Origin: Streptomyces sp. NRRL F-2580
GTDB lineage: Bacteria > Actinomycetota > Actinomycetes > Streptomycetales > Streptomycetaceae
DNA length: 64,000 nucleotides
Reading direction: 5' to 3'
Assembly (NCBI RefSeq): GCF_000720115.1
Contig: NZ_JOIR01000021.1
Span: 40,987 to 104,986 of the forward strand
Shown here piece by piece: positions 44,601 through 52,357 of this stretch. The stretch's first letter is position 1, and each line of letters starts with the position of its first letter. The notes below the pieces were generated by a model. That model saw only the letters and a list, made by a program, of their open reading frames with translations. It ran no database searches and was not told the origin of the DNA. Made by a program: the position numbers and the translations under genes.

Positions 44601-45011
44601 AACCCCAGGCTCGCGGACATGCTGGCCGACGGCGACTTCGGGGACGACCCGGCGGTGGCTTGGCTCTCCATGACGGGCACGCGCCGCGAGCTGCCGTCCG
44701 CCTTCCGCTCCCGCAAGGCGCACTGGCGCCGTTTGGTCGATCCGCACGACGGCTGGCCCGGGCTCGCCCCGGACCCGACCGGGGCCCGGGTGCTCGCCGT
44801 CCTGGACGAGCGGAACCGCGCCGTGCGAAGGCTGGCCGACGCGGTCCGTGCGGGAGGACCGACCCCGGAGGGGCGCGTGGTGGGCAGCCTGCTCCACATG
44901 GTCTGCAACCGGCTCTTCGGCGGCGACAGCGCGCGCGAGATGACTGTGCTCGGCACGGCCCGCGGCGCGGTGCAGGACCACTTCAACCGCCGGAGGCACC
45001 AGAACACATGA
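41616..45011 (+). CDS. lanB: Class I lanthipeptide dehydratase LanB
   Basis: A 1131-residue full-length dehydratase. The N-terminal about 760 residues are the glutamylation domain (for example RYDIRMRTRPTPFGLFAGVSVG near residue 100, which is characteristic of Lant_dehydr_N). The C-terminal about 280 residues are the glutamate-elimination (SpaB_C / thiopeptide-type) domain (RRLARTVHGLGGEWLYLKLYCAARSQDELIRDHLAELV, WFFIRYTDADGHHLRVRLHG, YDPEIERYGG). It uses glutamyl-tRNA to dehydrate Ser/Thr of the precursor core. ATG 41616 has AAAGGGAAAG before it. The gene overlaps lanC by 4 bp. Confidence 0.96.
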   Translation: MGEPEPTALFEARDIFLHRAPLAQFTGTGAGAAIAAEHGPDPQDLEACAALLSSVPANHRLQEALALASPSLDALVRRVAERGPAGIRPGQLRRAALAVLRYDIRMRTRPTPFGLFAGVSVGRFDSAAKMERGSDHRTRTHADMQWLTRIGHRLEQDPAVIAGLPVQAHQALVPRGDRLVLASPSTQGVRPGDNGEGRSTVSLRRTPVVERALIEAASPLPYAELVQRTVAAFPGAPTDRVRDLLAELVRQEFLITGLRPPLDGGDPLHHVLGLLSGVDMDAATVETRQIHAGLMAVEHERQLYDTQAVGEGSEQLARLLAAARAVEPDDTPLHIDTRTDSSLHVPHGVRNVIERATTVMWHLSRPKLGLFSLRDFHRRFLDVHGADRLVPILELLDESTGLGPPAGYGWPNSEAAPVPPADPRAATRDRALARLAAAAQRGGHREIVIGDDDLAELCHDGVEEPAAAHSAGLPNSCEVTVQLVAPQVEALDEGDFLVFLSPSPGSHRAGSTFARFADQHPQWKQEFAALHRDNPVHVQDAVPVDLAFRPRSGRAANLAHTVPATGVRISVGVPNVTNGDRSVGSRESGTPEGVEELALSDIGIGATLDRLTAVHLPTGRELVPVLGNMVSAPAQAPNAIRLLWEIGLEGQRLWEPWNWGPLADAPFVPRVRYGRFVLACAVWRLDTLRAMAQELRTRTAEPQAEEWAAAVRTWRSQWDVPNRVLAVTADQRLLLDLDDAWHRELLRDQVLRHHDLIAQEVPGEHEGWLDSPLAGHTSELVVPMVRRDAVAAEADSTVSAAPPVPGPAGFSLRRPYAGNRRLARTVHGLGGEWLYLKLYCAARSQDELIRDHLAELVSLAAGLGCDNWFFIRYTDADGHHLRVRLHGTDPRVLWGEVAPAVGTLLDRWQRSGLVRGHAVAPYDPEIERYGGPAAQHLAEQVFRYDSEAAVELLRLVKNPVTASHGPGRFERLDLDDLAVVSCAALAHAFGPPAPDNPRLADMLADGDFGDDPAVAWLSMTGTRRELPSAFRSRKAHWRRLVDPHDGWPGLAPDPTGARVLAVLDERNRAVRRLADAVRAGGPTPEGRVVGSLLHMVCNRLFGGDSAREMTVLGTARGAVQDHFNRRRHQNT

Positions 45012-46438
45012 CGACCCACACACAAGGCACGGCAACCCCACAGTCCGCGGCCGGCCTCGTGACCGCAGGCTCCACGCCGGCCCCTCTCACGGCTGAAGCG
45101 GCCATCGCTCTCGTGGCGTCCCGGCTCGCCGACCCCGGGCACGTCGCAAGCGTCGCCTCGCACGAGGACAACCGCGACCCCATCTACGACTCCGTGATGT
45201 GGGGTCCGATGACGCTGGCCAACGGCCTGCCCGGCACCGCCCTGCTCTACGGCGAACTCGCCCGGTCCGACGACGCCTGGCGGCCTGCCGCCCATCAACA
45301 CCTGAGCGCCGCGGGCCGCGCCATGAACTCCGCGCCGAGCCTGGGCCTGTTCTCCGGGCCGGCGGCCCTGCTCGCAGCCGCCCAGACCTGCGCCGGACCC
45401 GAGGGCCACTACGGGTCGCTCCGCAAGAGCCTCGCCGGCTGGCTCGCCCAGGACCAGACCGAACGCCTGGACGCCTTCCGCGAACGGAGCGGTGCCGGTG
45501 CCCCCGGCGTCGACTGGGCCGCGTACGACCTCATCAACGGACTGGCGGGCACGACCCGCCTCCTCCTGGACTCGGCGACGGATGCCGCCGAGTCCGGTCC
45601 CGCCGTCGAGGCCGCGCTCAGCCGTTCCCTGCGGCACCTGATCGCGCTCACCGAGCCGGTGCGGGTCCGCGGACGAGACGTTCCCGGATGGTGGGTCCCC
45701 GCCGAGCTCCAGGTCACCGAACGCGACCGCACGACGTACCCGCGAGGCGACTTCAACCTCGGCATGGCCCACGGCATCACCGGCCCGCTCGCCGTGCTGA
45801 CCTCCGCCTACGAGATGGGGCACGGAGAGGCCCCCCTGCGCGATGCCATCGTCCGGATCGCCGAGTGGCTGCTCAGCTGGACGCTGCACGACGAGGCCGG
45901 CCCCTACTGGCCCGCCCGTGCGAGCTGGGACGACGAAGTCGCCGACGAGCGCCCCGGTCGGCTCTTCACCCGTACCGCCTGGTGCTACGGCACCCCCGGT
46001 GTCGCGGCTGCCCTCTTCCGGGCCGGCCGCGCCCTGGACCGCCCGGAGTGGACAACCGCGGCCGTCGACGCGCTGCGGGCCGCCCTGCGGCGCGACGAGT
46101 CCGACTGGGCGATAGAGGGCGCGACGGTATGCCACGGTTACGGCGGACTGCTGAGGATCGTCGGCCGCGTGGCCCGGCACGTCACGGACCCCCAGGCACG
46201 GGCCGAACTCGATCTCGGGAAGGCCCTGCTGGTCAAGCGAACCCTGGACTGTGCGGACGCGGACGCGCCGTTCGGCTTCCGCCACCTCATGCGGTTCGCA
46301 GCCGCCGCCAATTCACCGGTCCCGCACCGGGCCGTCAACACCGCGGGCATGCTCGAAGGTGCGGCAGGTGTCGCCCTGTGCCTTCTCCCCGTGCACGACT
46401 CCCCGCTTCCCTGGGACCGCACGCTGGGGCTCGCATGA
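45008..46438 (+). CDS. lanC: Lanthionine cyclase LanC
   Basis: A 476-residue cyclase that adds Cys thiols to dehydro-residues to close the rings. The zinc ligands are visible: Cys326 in TAWCYGTPG, and Cys375-His376 in TVCHGYGG. Other LanC repeats include DLINGLAGTTRLLL and FNLGMAHGITGPLAVL with the catalytic-site His. The protein is somewhat longer than typical (about 400) because of an N-terminal extension of about 50 residues. ATGA overlaps couple it to lanB and to the transporter ATPase gene. Confidence 0.95.
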   Translation: MTTHTQGTATPQSAAGLVTAGSTPAPLTAEAAIALVASRLADPGHVASVASHEDNRDPIYDSVMWGPMTLANGLPGTALLYGELARSDDAWRPAAHQHLSAAGRAMNSAPSLGLFSGPAALLAAAQTCAGPEGHYGSLRKSLAGWLAQDQTERLDAFRERSGAGAPGVDWAAYDLINGLAGTTRLLLDSATDAAESGPAVEAALSRSLRHLIALTEPVRVRGRDVPGWWVPAELQVTERDRTTYPRGDFNLGMAHGITGPLAVLTSAYEMGHGEAPLRDAIVRIAEWLLSWTLHDEAGPYWPARASWDDEVADERPGRLFTRTAWCYGTPGVAAALFRAGRALDRPEWTTAAVDALRAALRRDESDWAIEGATVCHGYGGLLRIVGRVARHVTDPQARAELDLGKALLVKRTLDCADADAPFGFRHLMRFAAAANSPVPHRAVNTAGMLEGAAGVALCLLPVHDSPLPWDRTLGLA

Positions 46439-47454
46439 TCCAGCCGCCCCGTGCACCAGAGGGAGACGCCGCCGTGCACACACCCGACCTTCCTCCCGCA
46501 CCCATTGCGGCCTTCGAAACGACCGGTCTGGTGGTGCGGTACGGCAGCGTCACCGCCGTCGAAGACGTGTCCCTCAGCTCGCCCCCCGGCCGCATCACCG
46601 CTCTCCTCGGGCCGAACGGCGCCGGGAAGTCCAGCCTGTTGGGGGTCCTCTCGACCGCCTCGCGGCCCCACTCCGGACGGGTACGCATCTTCGGGCACGA
46701 CGTCGAGGAGGCGCCGATGGCCGCCCGCCGGCGGCTCGGTCTGGTCTTCCAGGAACGCACACTGGACAAAGAACTCTCCATCGACCGAAACCTCTGGTTC
46801 CACGCCCGCCTCTTCGGCGTGCCCCGAGCGGAGGCGCGCGCCCGCATAGACACCCTCCTCGAACGGTTCGATCTCACCAGCCGGCGCCGGCAGCCCGTCG
46901 AGGAACTCTCCGGCGGCCTCGCCCGGCGGGTCGAGATAGCGCGTGCCCTGCTGCACCGCCCGGGCCTGCTGATCCTCGACGAACCCACCAACGGCCTCGA
47001 CCCGGCCGTACGCGCCGGAGTGTGGTCCGATCTTCGGCAGCTGCGCGACGATCTCGGGGTCACCGTCCTGTTCGCCACGCACTACATGGACGAGGCGGAG
47101 TACGCCGACGACATCGTCATCCTCCAACGCGGACGCATCATCCGGCACGACAGCGTCGACCGTCTCAAGAGCAGCCTCAAGTCCTCCCGCATCGTGGTGT
47201 CCTGCGCGGACGACGAGGCCGCCGCACGACAACTGCGCGCTGCCGGATTCGAGCCCCTGATCGAGCACGGGGGCGTCGCAGTGCACTGCCCCGACCCGGA
47301 GGCCCGCATCGCCGACGTCGTCCGCGCCCTCGACGTACCCGGCCTGACGGTCTCCGTGCACCGCCCGTCCATGAACGACGTGTACCTCGCGGCCGCCGCC
47401 CACCCCGACAGCACCCGCCCGCCGCAGACGCAGGAGAGTGTGAGCCACCGATGA
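46435..47454 (+). CDS. lanT: ABC exporter ATPase (PspT/MibT position)
   Basis: A 339-residue ATPase. Walker A is GPNGAGKSSLLG near residue 62, the Q-loop QERTLDKELSID, the signature ELSGGLARRVEIARAL, Walker B LLILDEPTNGLD, the switch ATHYMDEAE, and a C-terminal domain (IVVSCADDEAAARQLRAAGFEP ... RPSMNDVYLAAAAHP) like the DrrA/NodI group. Unlike the usual lantibiotic LanT it has no membrane or peptidase domain, so leader removal must use another protease. Start is uncertain: ATG 46435 overlaps lanC, but GTG 46474 has the better ribosome site (GAGGGAGA). Works with the permease encoded next. Confidence 0.92.
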   Translation: MIQPPRAPEGDAAVHTPDLPPAPIAAFETTGLVVRYGSVTAVEDVSLSSPPGRITALLGPNGAGKSSLLGVLSTASRPHSGRVRIFGHDVEEAPMAARRRLGLVFQERTLDKELSIDRNLWFHARLFGVPRAEARARIDTLLERFDLTSRRRQPVEELSGGLARRVEIARALLHRPGLLILDEPTNGLDPAVRAGVWSDLRQLRDDLGVTVLFATHYMDEAEYADDIVILQRGRIIRHDSVDRLKSSLKSSRIVVSCADDEAAARQLRAAGFEPLIEHGGVAVHCPDPEARIADVVRALDVPGLTVSVHRPSMNDVYLAAAAHPDSTRPPQTQESVSHR

Positions 47455-48305
47455 CCGTCGCCCCCGCTCCGCCGACCGGACGGCTTCCCCGGCACGCTCC
47501 GGACAGCGCTTCGCCCCTCACCCCGGCCGACGCCCCCCTGCGAACCGCTCTGCGCGCCATCGCGGTGATCGCCCACCGCGATCTGCTCCGTCAGGTGAAA
47601 CGGCCGGGAGTGCTCCTCAGCCAGGCCGTGCAGATCCTGTTCTTCGTCCTCGTGTACGCGGTCGGCTTCGACGGAATGATCGGCACCGTCGGGGCCGACG
47701 GACCGGGCGGTCCGGTGGAGTTCAGCGCGTACGTCTTCCCCGGCATCATCGCCATCCAGGTCGTCTCGATCGGCGTCGCTTCGGGCCAGACCTACGCCTG
47801 GGACCGCGAGTACGGCGTACTGCGCGAGCTCATCGTCGCCCCCGTTCCGCGGATCTGCCTCCCCCTGGGAAAGGTCGCTGCCGGAGCCGGGATGGTGACC
47901 GTACAGAGCGTGCTGATGCTCGCCCTGTCCCCCCTCATGGGCGTCCATCTGACTCCGCTGCGGTTCATCGCCGCGGTCGGCTGCTACGGGCTCGCGGCCA
48001 CCGTCTTCAGCGTCATCGGCCTCTGCCTGGCCACGGTCATCACCCGCGTGCAGACCCTTCAGGCAACCGTCCAGCTCGCGATGTTCCCCATGCTGTTCCT
48101 GTCCGGCTCGGTGTTCAGCCCGCAGGACGCTCCCGCCTGGCTCGGCTGGATCATGCATCTCAACCCCATGACCTATGCCGTCGACCTGGCCCGTCAGACC
48201 CTCCTCGGCAGCGGCGGCCTCCTCCCCCTCTGGGCGGACCTCGCCGTGCTCGGCGGAATCCTCCTCGCCGTCCTGGCCCTGCTGCGGCTGCGGAGCGGCC
48301 GATGA
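47451..48305 (+). CDS. ABC exporter permease (PspU/MibU position)
   Basis: A 284-residue ABC-2 permease with an N-terminal cytoplasmic arm and six membrane segments (SQAVQILFFVLVYAVGF, FPGIIAIQVVSIGVA, VTVQSVLMLALSPLMG, LAATVFSVIGLCLATVI, LAMFPMLFLSGSVFSP, LWADLAVLGGILLAVLALL). DREYGVLRELIVAPVPRICLPLGK is the DrrB/NodJ-type coupling stretch. ATG 47451 overlaps the ATPase stop. Together they probably export the modified lanthipeptide. Confidence 0.92.
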   Translation: MTVAPAPPTGRLPRHAPDSASPLTPADAPLRTALRAIAVIAHRDLLRQVKRPGVLLSQAVQILFFVLVYAVGFDGMIGTVGADGPGGPVEFSAYVFPGIIAIQVVSIGVASGQTYAWDREYGVLRELIVAPVPRICLPLGKVAAGAGMVTVQSVLMLALSPLMGVHLTPLRFIAAVGCYGLAATVFSVIGLCLATVITRVQTLQATVQLAMFPMLFLSGSVFSPQDAPAWLGWIMHLNPMTYAVDLARQTLLGSGGLLPLWADLAVLGGILLAVLALLRLRSGR

Positions 48306-49495
48306 GCGCGGCCTCCCGGGTCCTGGCGGGTGCGCTCGGCTGGCTGGAGACCAACCTCGAATGGTTCGCCCCCGAGCGCTGGGAGGAACACCTGCCCCGG
48401 CGGCCCTTCCCGCCGAGCACGCTCCTCGAACTACTGGGCCTGGTGAGGCTCCTGAGCCGGTCCGGCGTCCACGCGGAGGCCAACGCCGCCTTCACCCGCC
48501 GTGCCGTCGAGCTGGCCGCGCGCACGGCCGCCGCGCCCTCCTTCGGCGAAGGCCTGCGCAGGGGCGACGAGCTCTTCCCCTACCACCTCAATCTCGTGTC
48601 CCTCCTCGACCTGCTCGGCCGCCCTCAGCCCACGTCACGCACCCGTTGCCAGGCGCTGTTGGACGCCGATGCCGGCGGACACACCCAGCCGCACAAACCC
48701 GTCCTCAACCGTCTTGAACTGCGCTACTTCCTCGACCGTGGCGGTTTCGCCGCCCCGTCGCGTCTCCCCGACGCCGAGTCGCTGTACGCCCAGAGCATTG
48801 CCGCCCTCAGCCCCGACGTACACCAACTGACGAGCAGCGAGACGTACGCGCTCACGCACTCCGTCTTCTACGCCACCGACTTCGGGCAGCGCCCCTGCCC
48901 GGACACACCCGGAAGCGAAGCCCTGCGAGAGGCCGTACGCGTTCTGCTCGGTGTGCATCTGGCACGCAGGAACCTGGACCTGCTGTCCGAGCTCCTGCTG
49001 TGTGCTCGGGCACTGGGCGGGCCCACCCTGACCTTCGAAAGGCAGGGGTGGGAAGCCGTCGAAGCCGCACAGCGCTCCGACGGTGCCGTTCCCAGCCCGG
49101 TGCACAGGCCCGAGGTCCTTGAGGGTCTGACCGGAGACAAAGCGGCCGCCTATCTCTTCGGCACTTGCTACCACACGACTCTCGCGGCCGCGCTCGCCGC
49201 GACGGTGACCCTTCGTTCCGTCTCCCCCGGACCGGACCTCGGAGTCCCGATGCCCCGCGCAGACCGTACGGAGGTGCTCGCCTGGGCCAACGAGGTCCGC
49301 AAGAGCCCCTCCGCTCATGACGCGTGGCGCGAACAGCTCGACCCCCTCCTGGTGATCGCCGTGCAGGATGCCGACCCGATGCTCCTGGACGAGATCCTGC
49401 ACGCCGCCGAACACCTCGGCATGCAGACCGCACCGCTGCCCCGTTCGGCAACCGCGCTGCGCCTCGCCGTCGATTGGGACTGCCCCGCACCATGA
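48302..49495 (+). CDS. Conserved protein of planosporicin/microbisporicin clusters (PspV/MibV position)
   Basis: A 397-residue, largely helical soluble protein (LEWFAPERWEEHLPRRPFPPSTLLELLGLVRLLSRSG ... RLELRYFLDRGG ... TSSETYALTHSVFYATDFG ... LLSELLLCARALGG). No catalytic motif is recognised. It resembles the DUF6895-type proteins found in some Streptomyces peptide clusters, with moderate confidence in that label. It overlaps the permease gene by 4 bp and closes the precursor-B-C-T-U operon. That matches the position of PspV/MibV, whose role is not established to my knowledge. Confidence 0.82.
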   Translation: MSAASRVLAGALGWLETNLEWFAPERWEEHLPRRPFPPSTLLELLGLVRLLSRSGVHAEANAAFTRRAVELAARTAAAPSFGEGLRRGDELFPYHLNLVSLLDLLGRPQPTSRTRCQALLDADAGGHTQPHKPVLNRLELRYFLDRGGFAAPSRLPDAESLYAQSIAALSPDVHQLTSSETYALTHSVFYATDFGQRPCPDTPGSEALREAVRVLLGVHLARRNLDLLSELLLCARALGGPTLTFERQGWEAVEAAQRSDGAVPSPVHRPEVLEGLTGDKAAAYLFGTCYHTTLAAALAATVTLRSVSPGPDLGVPMPRADRTEVLAWANEVRKSPSAHDAWREQLDPLLVIAVQDADPMLLDEILHAAEHLGMQTAPLPRSATALRLAVDWDCPAP

Positions 49496-49877
49496 CCACC
49501 ACGCAAGCACGGGGGTATGTCAGCGCACTCGGCGCGGGCCGGGGTGCACCACACCGCCGGTGAAACGGCCTGCGGCTCAGGCGTCGTCGCGGATCGGCTC
49601 CAGGATCGCGACGCACTCGACAGGATGCGTCCCAGGAAACGCCTTGAGAGACAGAGCGCTCAGCGAACCGCAGCTCGAGGCTCTCAGCCATCGACAATAG
49701 CGAGCAGCATGCGTCGGAGGAGCGTCACCAGTTCTCACACTCGAAGCTGCCGCCCAGCTCTGAGGACATGATCCACGTCCTGTTCTAGGATTGCGGTAAC
49801 CATCTCAGCGGCCCGCCGGGCTTCCGCTCCACTTCCGTGGAACTGAAGGACATGCCCCCACCCGCACGAGCTACTTC
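49496..49877. other. Intergenic boundary between lanthipeptide cluster and defence island
   Basis: About 380 bp without a supported gene. Short frames here have no recognised motif. A shallow GCCGGTGAAACGGCC-like hairpin near 49554-49570 might end the lanthipeptide operon, but it is weak. The region from about 49720 is less GC-rich and should hold the promoter of the downstream helicase gene. Confidence 0.4.
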
Positions 49878-51788
49878 GTGCTGCCTGGGGGCATTTTCTT
49901 GCTGTTCCGTGAGTCCGCGGCGTCGTTGGCCACCCGCACCCACCTTGAAGGACGGCTGGCACAGCTCCTGAGCGAGAACTTCCTGCACAAGCACCGCCAC
50001 CGGCCCCACCCGTCGGAGGTGCGCTCCTGGGAACGCAGCATCCCGGCGCTTACCAATGCGCTGGTCGAAGCCGGACTCGGCGACGTGGAAATGCTGCTGG
50101 AGTACGGACTGCCCCTGACCAGTAAGCGCGCGGACGTGATACTGGCCGGCGTTCATCCGGCCACCGGCGGACCGTCGTACGTGGTGGTCGAGCTCAAGCA
50201 GTGGAGCAACGCCTACCCAGAGGACGGCGACCCGCTGCGGTGCCGCATCGACGCGTACCCGCGCCCCGTCCTCAACCCGATCGAGCAGGTGCGGGGCTAC
50301 TGCGACTACCTGGTGTCATTCAACGGGGCGTTGGAGCAGGCACCGGAGTCGATCGCCGGAGTGGCGTACCTGCACAACGCGACCGAGTTCGGAGTGGCAG
50401 GGCTGCGGGATGTCACGGAAGACCGCCGGGGGCGGATGTTCACCGGTGAGCAGCGCGGCGCCTTCCTGAACTACCTTCGCTCGACGCTGGCACCGAAACC
50501 CGGCGCCGATGCGGCCGACGCCCTGCTCCAGGGCAAGGTAAGGCCGTCGAAGCAGCTGATGGCCGTTGCCGCCGAAGAGGTCCGCAACCGGGAGCAGTTC
50601 GTGCTGCTGGGCGAGCAGCGGCTCGCATACGAGACGGTGATGTCAGCGGTCCGAAAGGCACGGAGGTCCAACCACAAGCAGGTGGTCGTGGTAGCCGGCG
50701 GTCCGGGCTCCGGCAAGAGCGTGATCGCCCTGTCCTTGCTGGGCGATCTCTACCGGCGCGGTGTGCCCGCCCTTCACGCCACCGGTTCGCAGTCGTTCAC
50801 CAAGACGATGCGCAAGGTCGCGGGAGCCCGCAAGCCTGAGGTCCAGAAGCTCTTCCGCTACTTCAACAGTTTCATGGAGGCCGAGCCCAACGACCTGGAC
50901 GTGCTCGTCTGCGACGAAGCACATCGCCTCCGCAAGACCTCCGCCAACCGCTACACCAAGGCCGCCCTGCGCTCTGGCCGCCCCCAAGTGGCGGAGCTGA
51001 TGGACGCTGCCCGGGTTCCCGTGTTCCTGCTGGACCAGCACCAGGTGGTGCGCCCGGGCGAGAAGGGAACCGTGGAGGAGATCCGGGAGGCGGCGTCCGA
51101 ACAGGGGCTGGAGTGCACGGTGGTGGAGCTGGACAGCCAGTTCCGGTGCGGTGGCAGCGACGCGTACCTACGATGGGTGACCGGCCTGTTGGGGCTGGAG
51201 GGTGACGGACCCGCCGAGTGGGAGCCCGACGGCAAGGTCCAGCTGCTGACGGCGGACAGCCCGCAGGAACTGGAGGAATTCCTGGCCGCACAGCGTGCCC
51301 AGGACTACGAGGCTCGGCTGTCTGCGGGCTACTGCTGGAAGTGGACGACGAAGATCACTCCGAGCATGACGGAGCTGCCCGCCGACGTGGTCATCGGAGA
51401 CTGGGCAAAGCCGTGGAACCTGTCCGGAGACCGCTCCCTGCTCGGCGCGCCGCCGGCACCCCTGTGGGCCACCGATCCCGCGGGTTTCGAACAGGTCGGA
51501 TGCGTCTACACCGCTCAGGGCTTCGAGTACGACTGGTCCGGCGTGATCATGGGTCCGGACCTCGTCTGGCGCACCGACCGCTGGGTCGTGGATCGTACGG
51601 CGTCCAAGGACCCCTCCTTCACCAAGGCCACCCCGGACGAGGACGTCGACCGCCTGGTCCGCAACACCTACAAGGTGCTGCTGACCCGCGGCATGATCGG
51701 CACGATCATCTACTCGACGGACCCGGAGACCCGCGCGAAGCTCCGCACTTTGATCCCGCCCATCGCCGAGGTCTCGACCGCCGAATAG
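49878..51788 (+). CDS. PD-(D/E)XK-like nuclease + DUF2075 (SF1-like helicase) protein
   Basis: A 636-residue protein. Residues about 85-110 (KRADVILAGVHPATGGPSYVVVELKQWS) show the D ... E-x-K pattern of PD-(D/E)XK nucleases. From about residue 255 it is a DUF2075-type helicase: Walker A AGGPGSGKSVIAL near 274, DEAH-like box VLVCDEAHRL near 347, VFLLDQHQVVRPGE, and a C-terminal QGFEYDWSGVIMGPDLVW and NTYKVLLTRGMIGTIIYS. Such proteins are common in phage-defence islands; the substrate is unknown. The start used is GTG 49878; no strong ribosome site is seen, so it may begin slightly later. It is 160 bp upstream of the EACC1-caspase pair and may belong to the same functional group. Confidence 0.85.
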   Translation: MLPGGIFLLFRESAASLATRTHLEGRLAQLLSENFLHKHRHRPHPSEVRSWERSIPALTNALVEAGLGDVEMLLEYGLPLTSKRADVILAGVHPATGGPSYVVVELKQWSNAYPEDGDPLRCRIDAYPRPVLNPIEQVRGYCDYLVSFNGALEQAPESIAGVAYLHNATEFGVAGLRDVTEDRRGRMFTGEQRGAFLNYLRSTLAPKPGADAADALLQGKVRPSKQLMAVAAEEVRNREQFVLLGEQRLAYETVMSAVRKARRSNHKQVVVVAGGPGSGKSVIALSLLGDLYRRGVPALHATGSQSFTKTMRKVAGARKPEVQKLFRYFNSFMEAEPNDLDVLVCDEAHRLRKTSANRYTKAALRSGRPQVAELMDAARVPVFLLDQHQVVRPGEKGTVEEIREAASEQGLECTVVELDSQFRCGGSDAYLRWVTGLLGLEGDGPAEWEPDGKVQLLTADSPQELEEFLAAQRAQDYEARLSAGYCWKWTTKITPSMTELPADVVIGDWAKPWNLSGDRSLLGAPPAPLWATDPAGFEQVGCVYTAQGFEYDWSGVIMGPDLVWRTDRWVVDRTASKDPSFTKATPDEDVDRLVRNTYKVLLTRGMIGTIIYSTDPETRAKLRTLIPPIAEVSTAE

Positions 51789-51949
51789 GGCCGGACCGGT
51801 GGGACGAACTGCCTGCCCATACGACGTGGATCGGCATGTTTACGCCAATGAACCATCCAGTTCCAGAAACAGTGCCATAGGCATCGATCCCTCTGGATAT
51901 CCTCACGGGCTCGTGCTCGCCGCACGAGGAAACCAGGGGGACAGTAAGC

Positions 51950-52357
51950 ATGAACACCATCCACACGGCTTCACCCGGCTACCGCATCTCCATCGTCGAC
52001 GAGGACCCGCTGCGTGCCCGCCGTGAAGCACGCGAGCTCCTCGCCACGATCGGCGATGTCGACCCCCTGGCCGCTCTCGACGTTCCCGGTCAGCGGACCG
52101 GCCGCGAGACCGACAAGGGCGGCGCGGTCACCGACCTCATCGGGCTGGTGTTCAGCGGAGGCTCCCTGGTCGCCGCGGGCGTGCAGGTCTGGCTCGCCCG
52201 CGTGCCGCAGCGGACCGTTGTGGTCACCCGCCCGGACGGGGCGACCCTGCGCATCTCCGGCAAGGAGGCTCGCGCCGATGACGAGCAGATCGCACGGTTC
52301 CTCGATGGGGACACTCGGAACAGCGACGGCGATGAGGGCGGGCCGGGCGCCGAATGA
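51950..52357 (+). CDS. EACC1-like effector-associated membrane component
   Basis: A 135-residue protein: a cytosolic N-terminal half (RISIVDEDPLRARREARELLATIGDVDPLAALDVP), one membrane-like segment (AVTDLIGLVFSGGSLVAAGVQVWLA) and a C-terminal strand-rich part (RTVVVTRPDGATLRISGKEARADDEQIARFL). This is the layout of effector-associated constant component 1 (EACC1), a small protein described by comparative genomics as the constant partner of diverse effectors (caspases, trypsins, TIRs) in actinobacterial conflict systems. The ATGA overlap with the caspase-helicase gene supports this. ATG 51950 follows GGGGGACA. Confidence 0.75.
   Translation: MNTIHTASPGYRISIVDEDPLRARREARELLATIGDVDPLAALDVPGQRTGRETDKGGAVTDLIGLVFSGGSLVAAGVQVWLARVPQRTVVVTRPDGATLRISGKEARADDEQIARFLDGDTRNSDGDEGGPGAE

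Noticed and set aside
41505..45041. Minus-strand open frame of 1178 codons
   Set aside because: Exactly opposite lanB, with low-complexity composition and no motif. lanB is certain from its two conserved domains.
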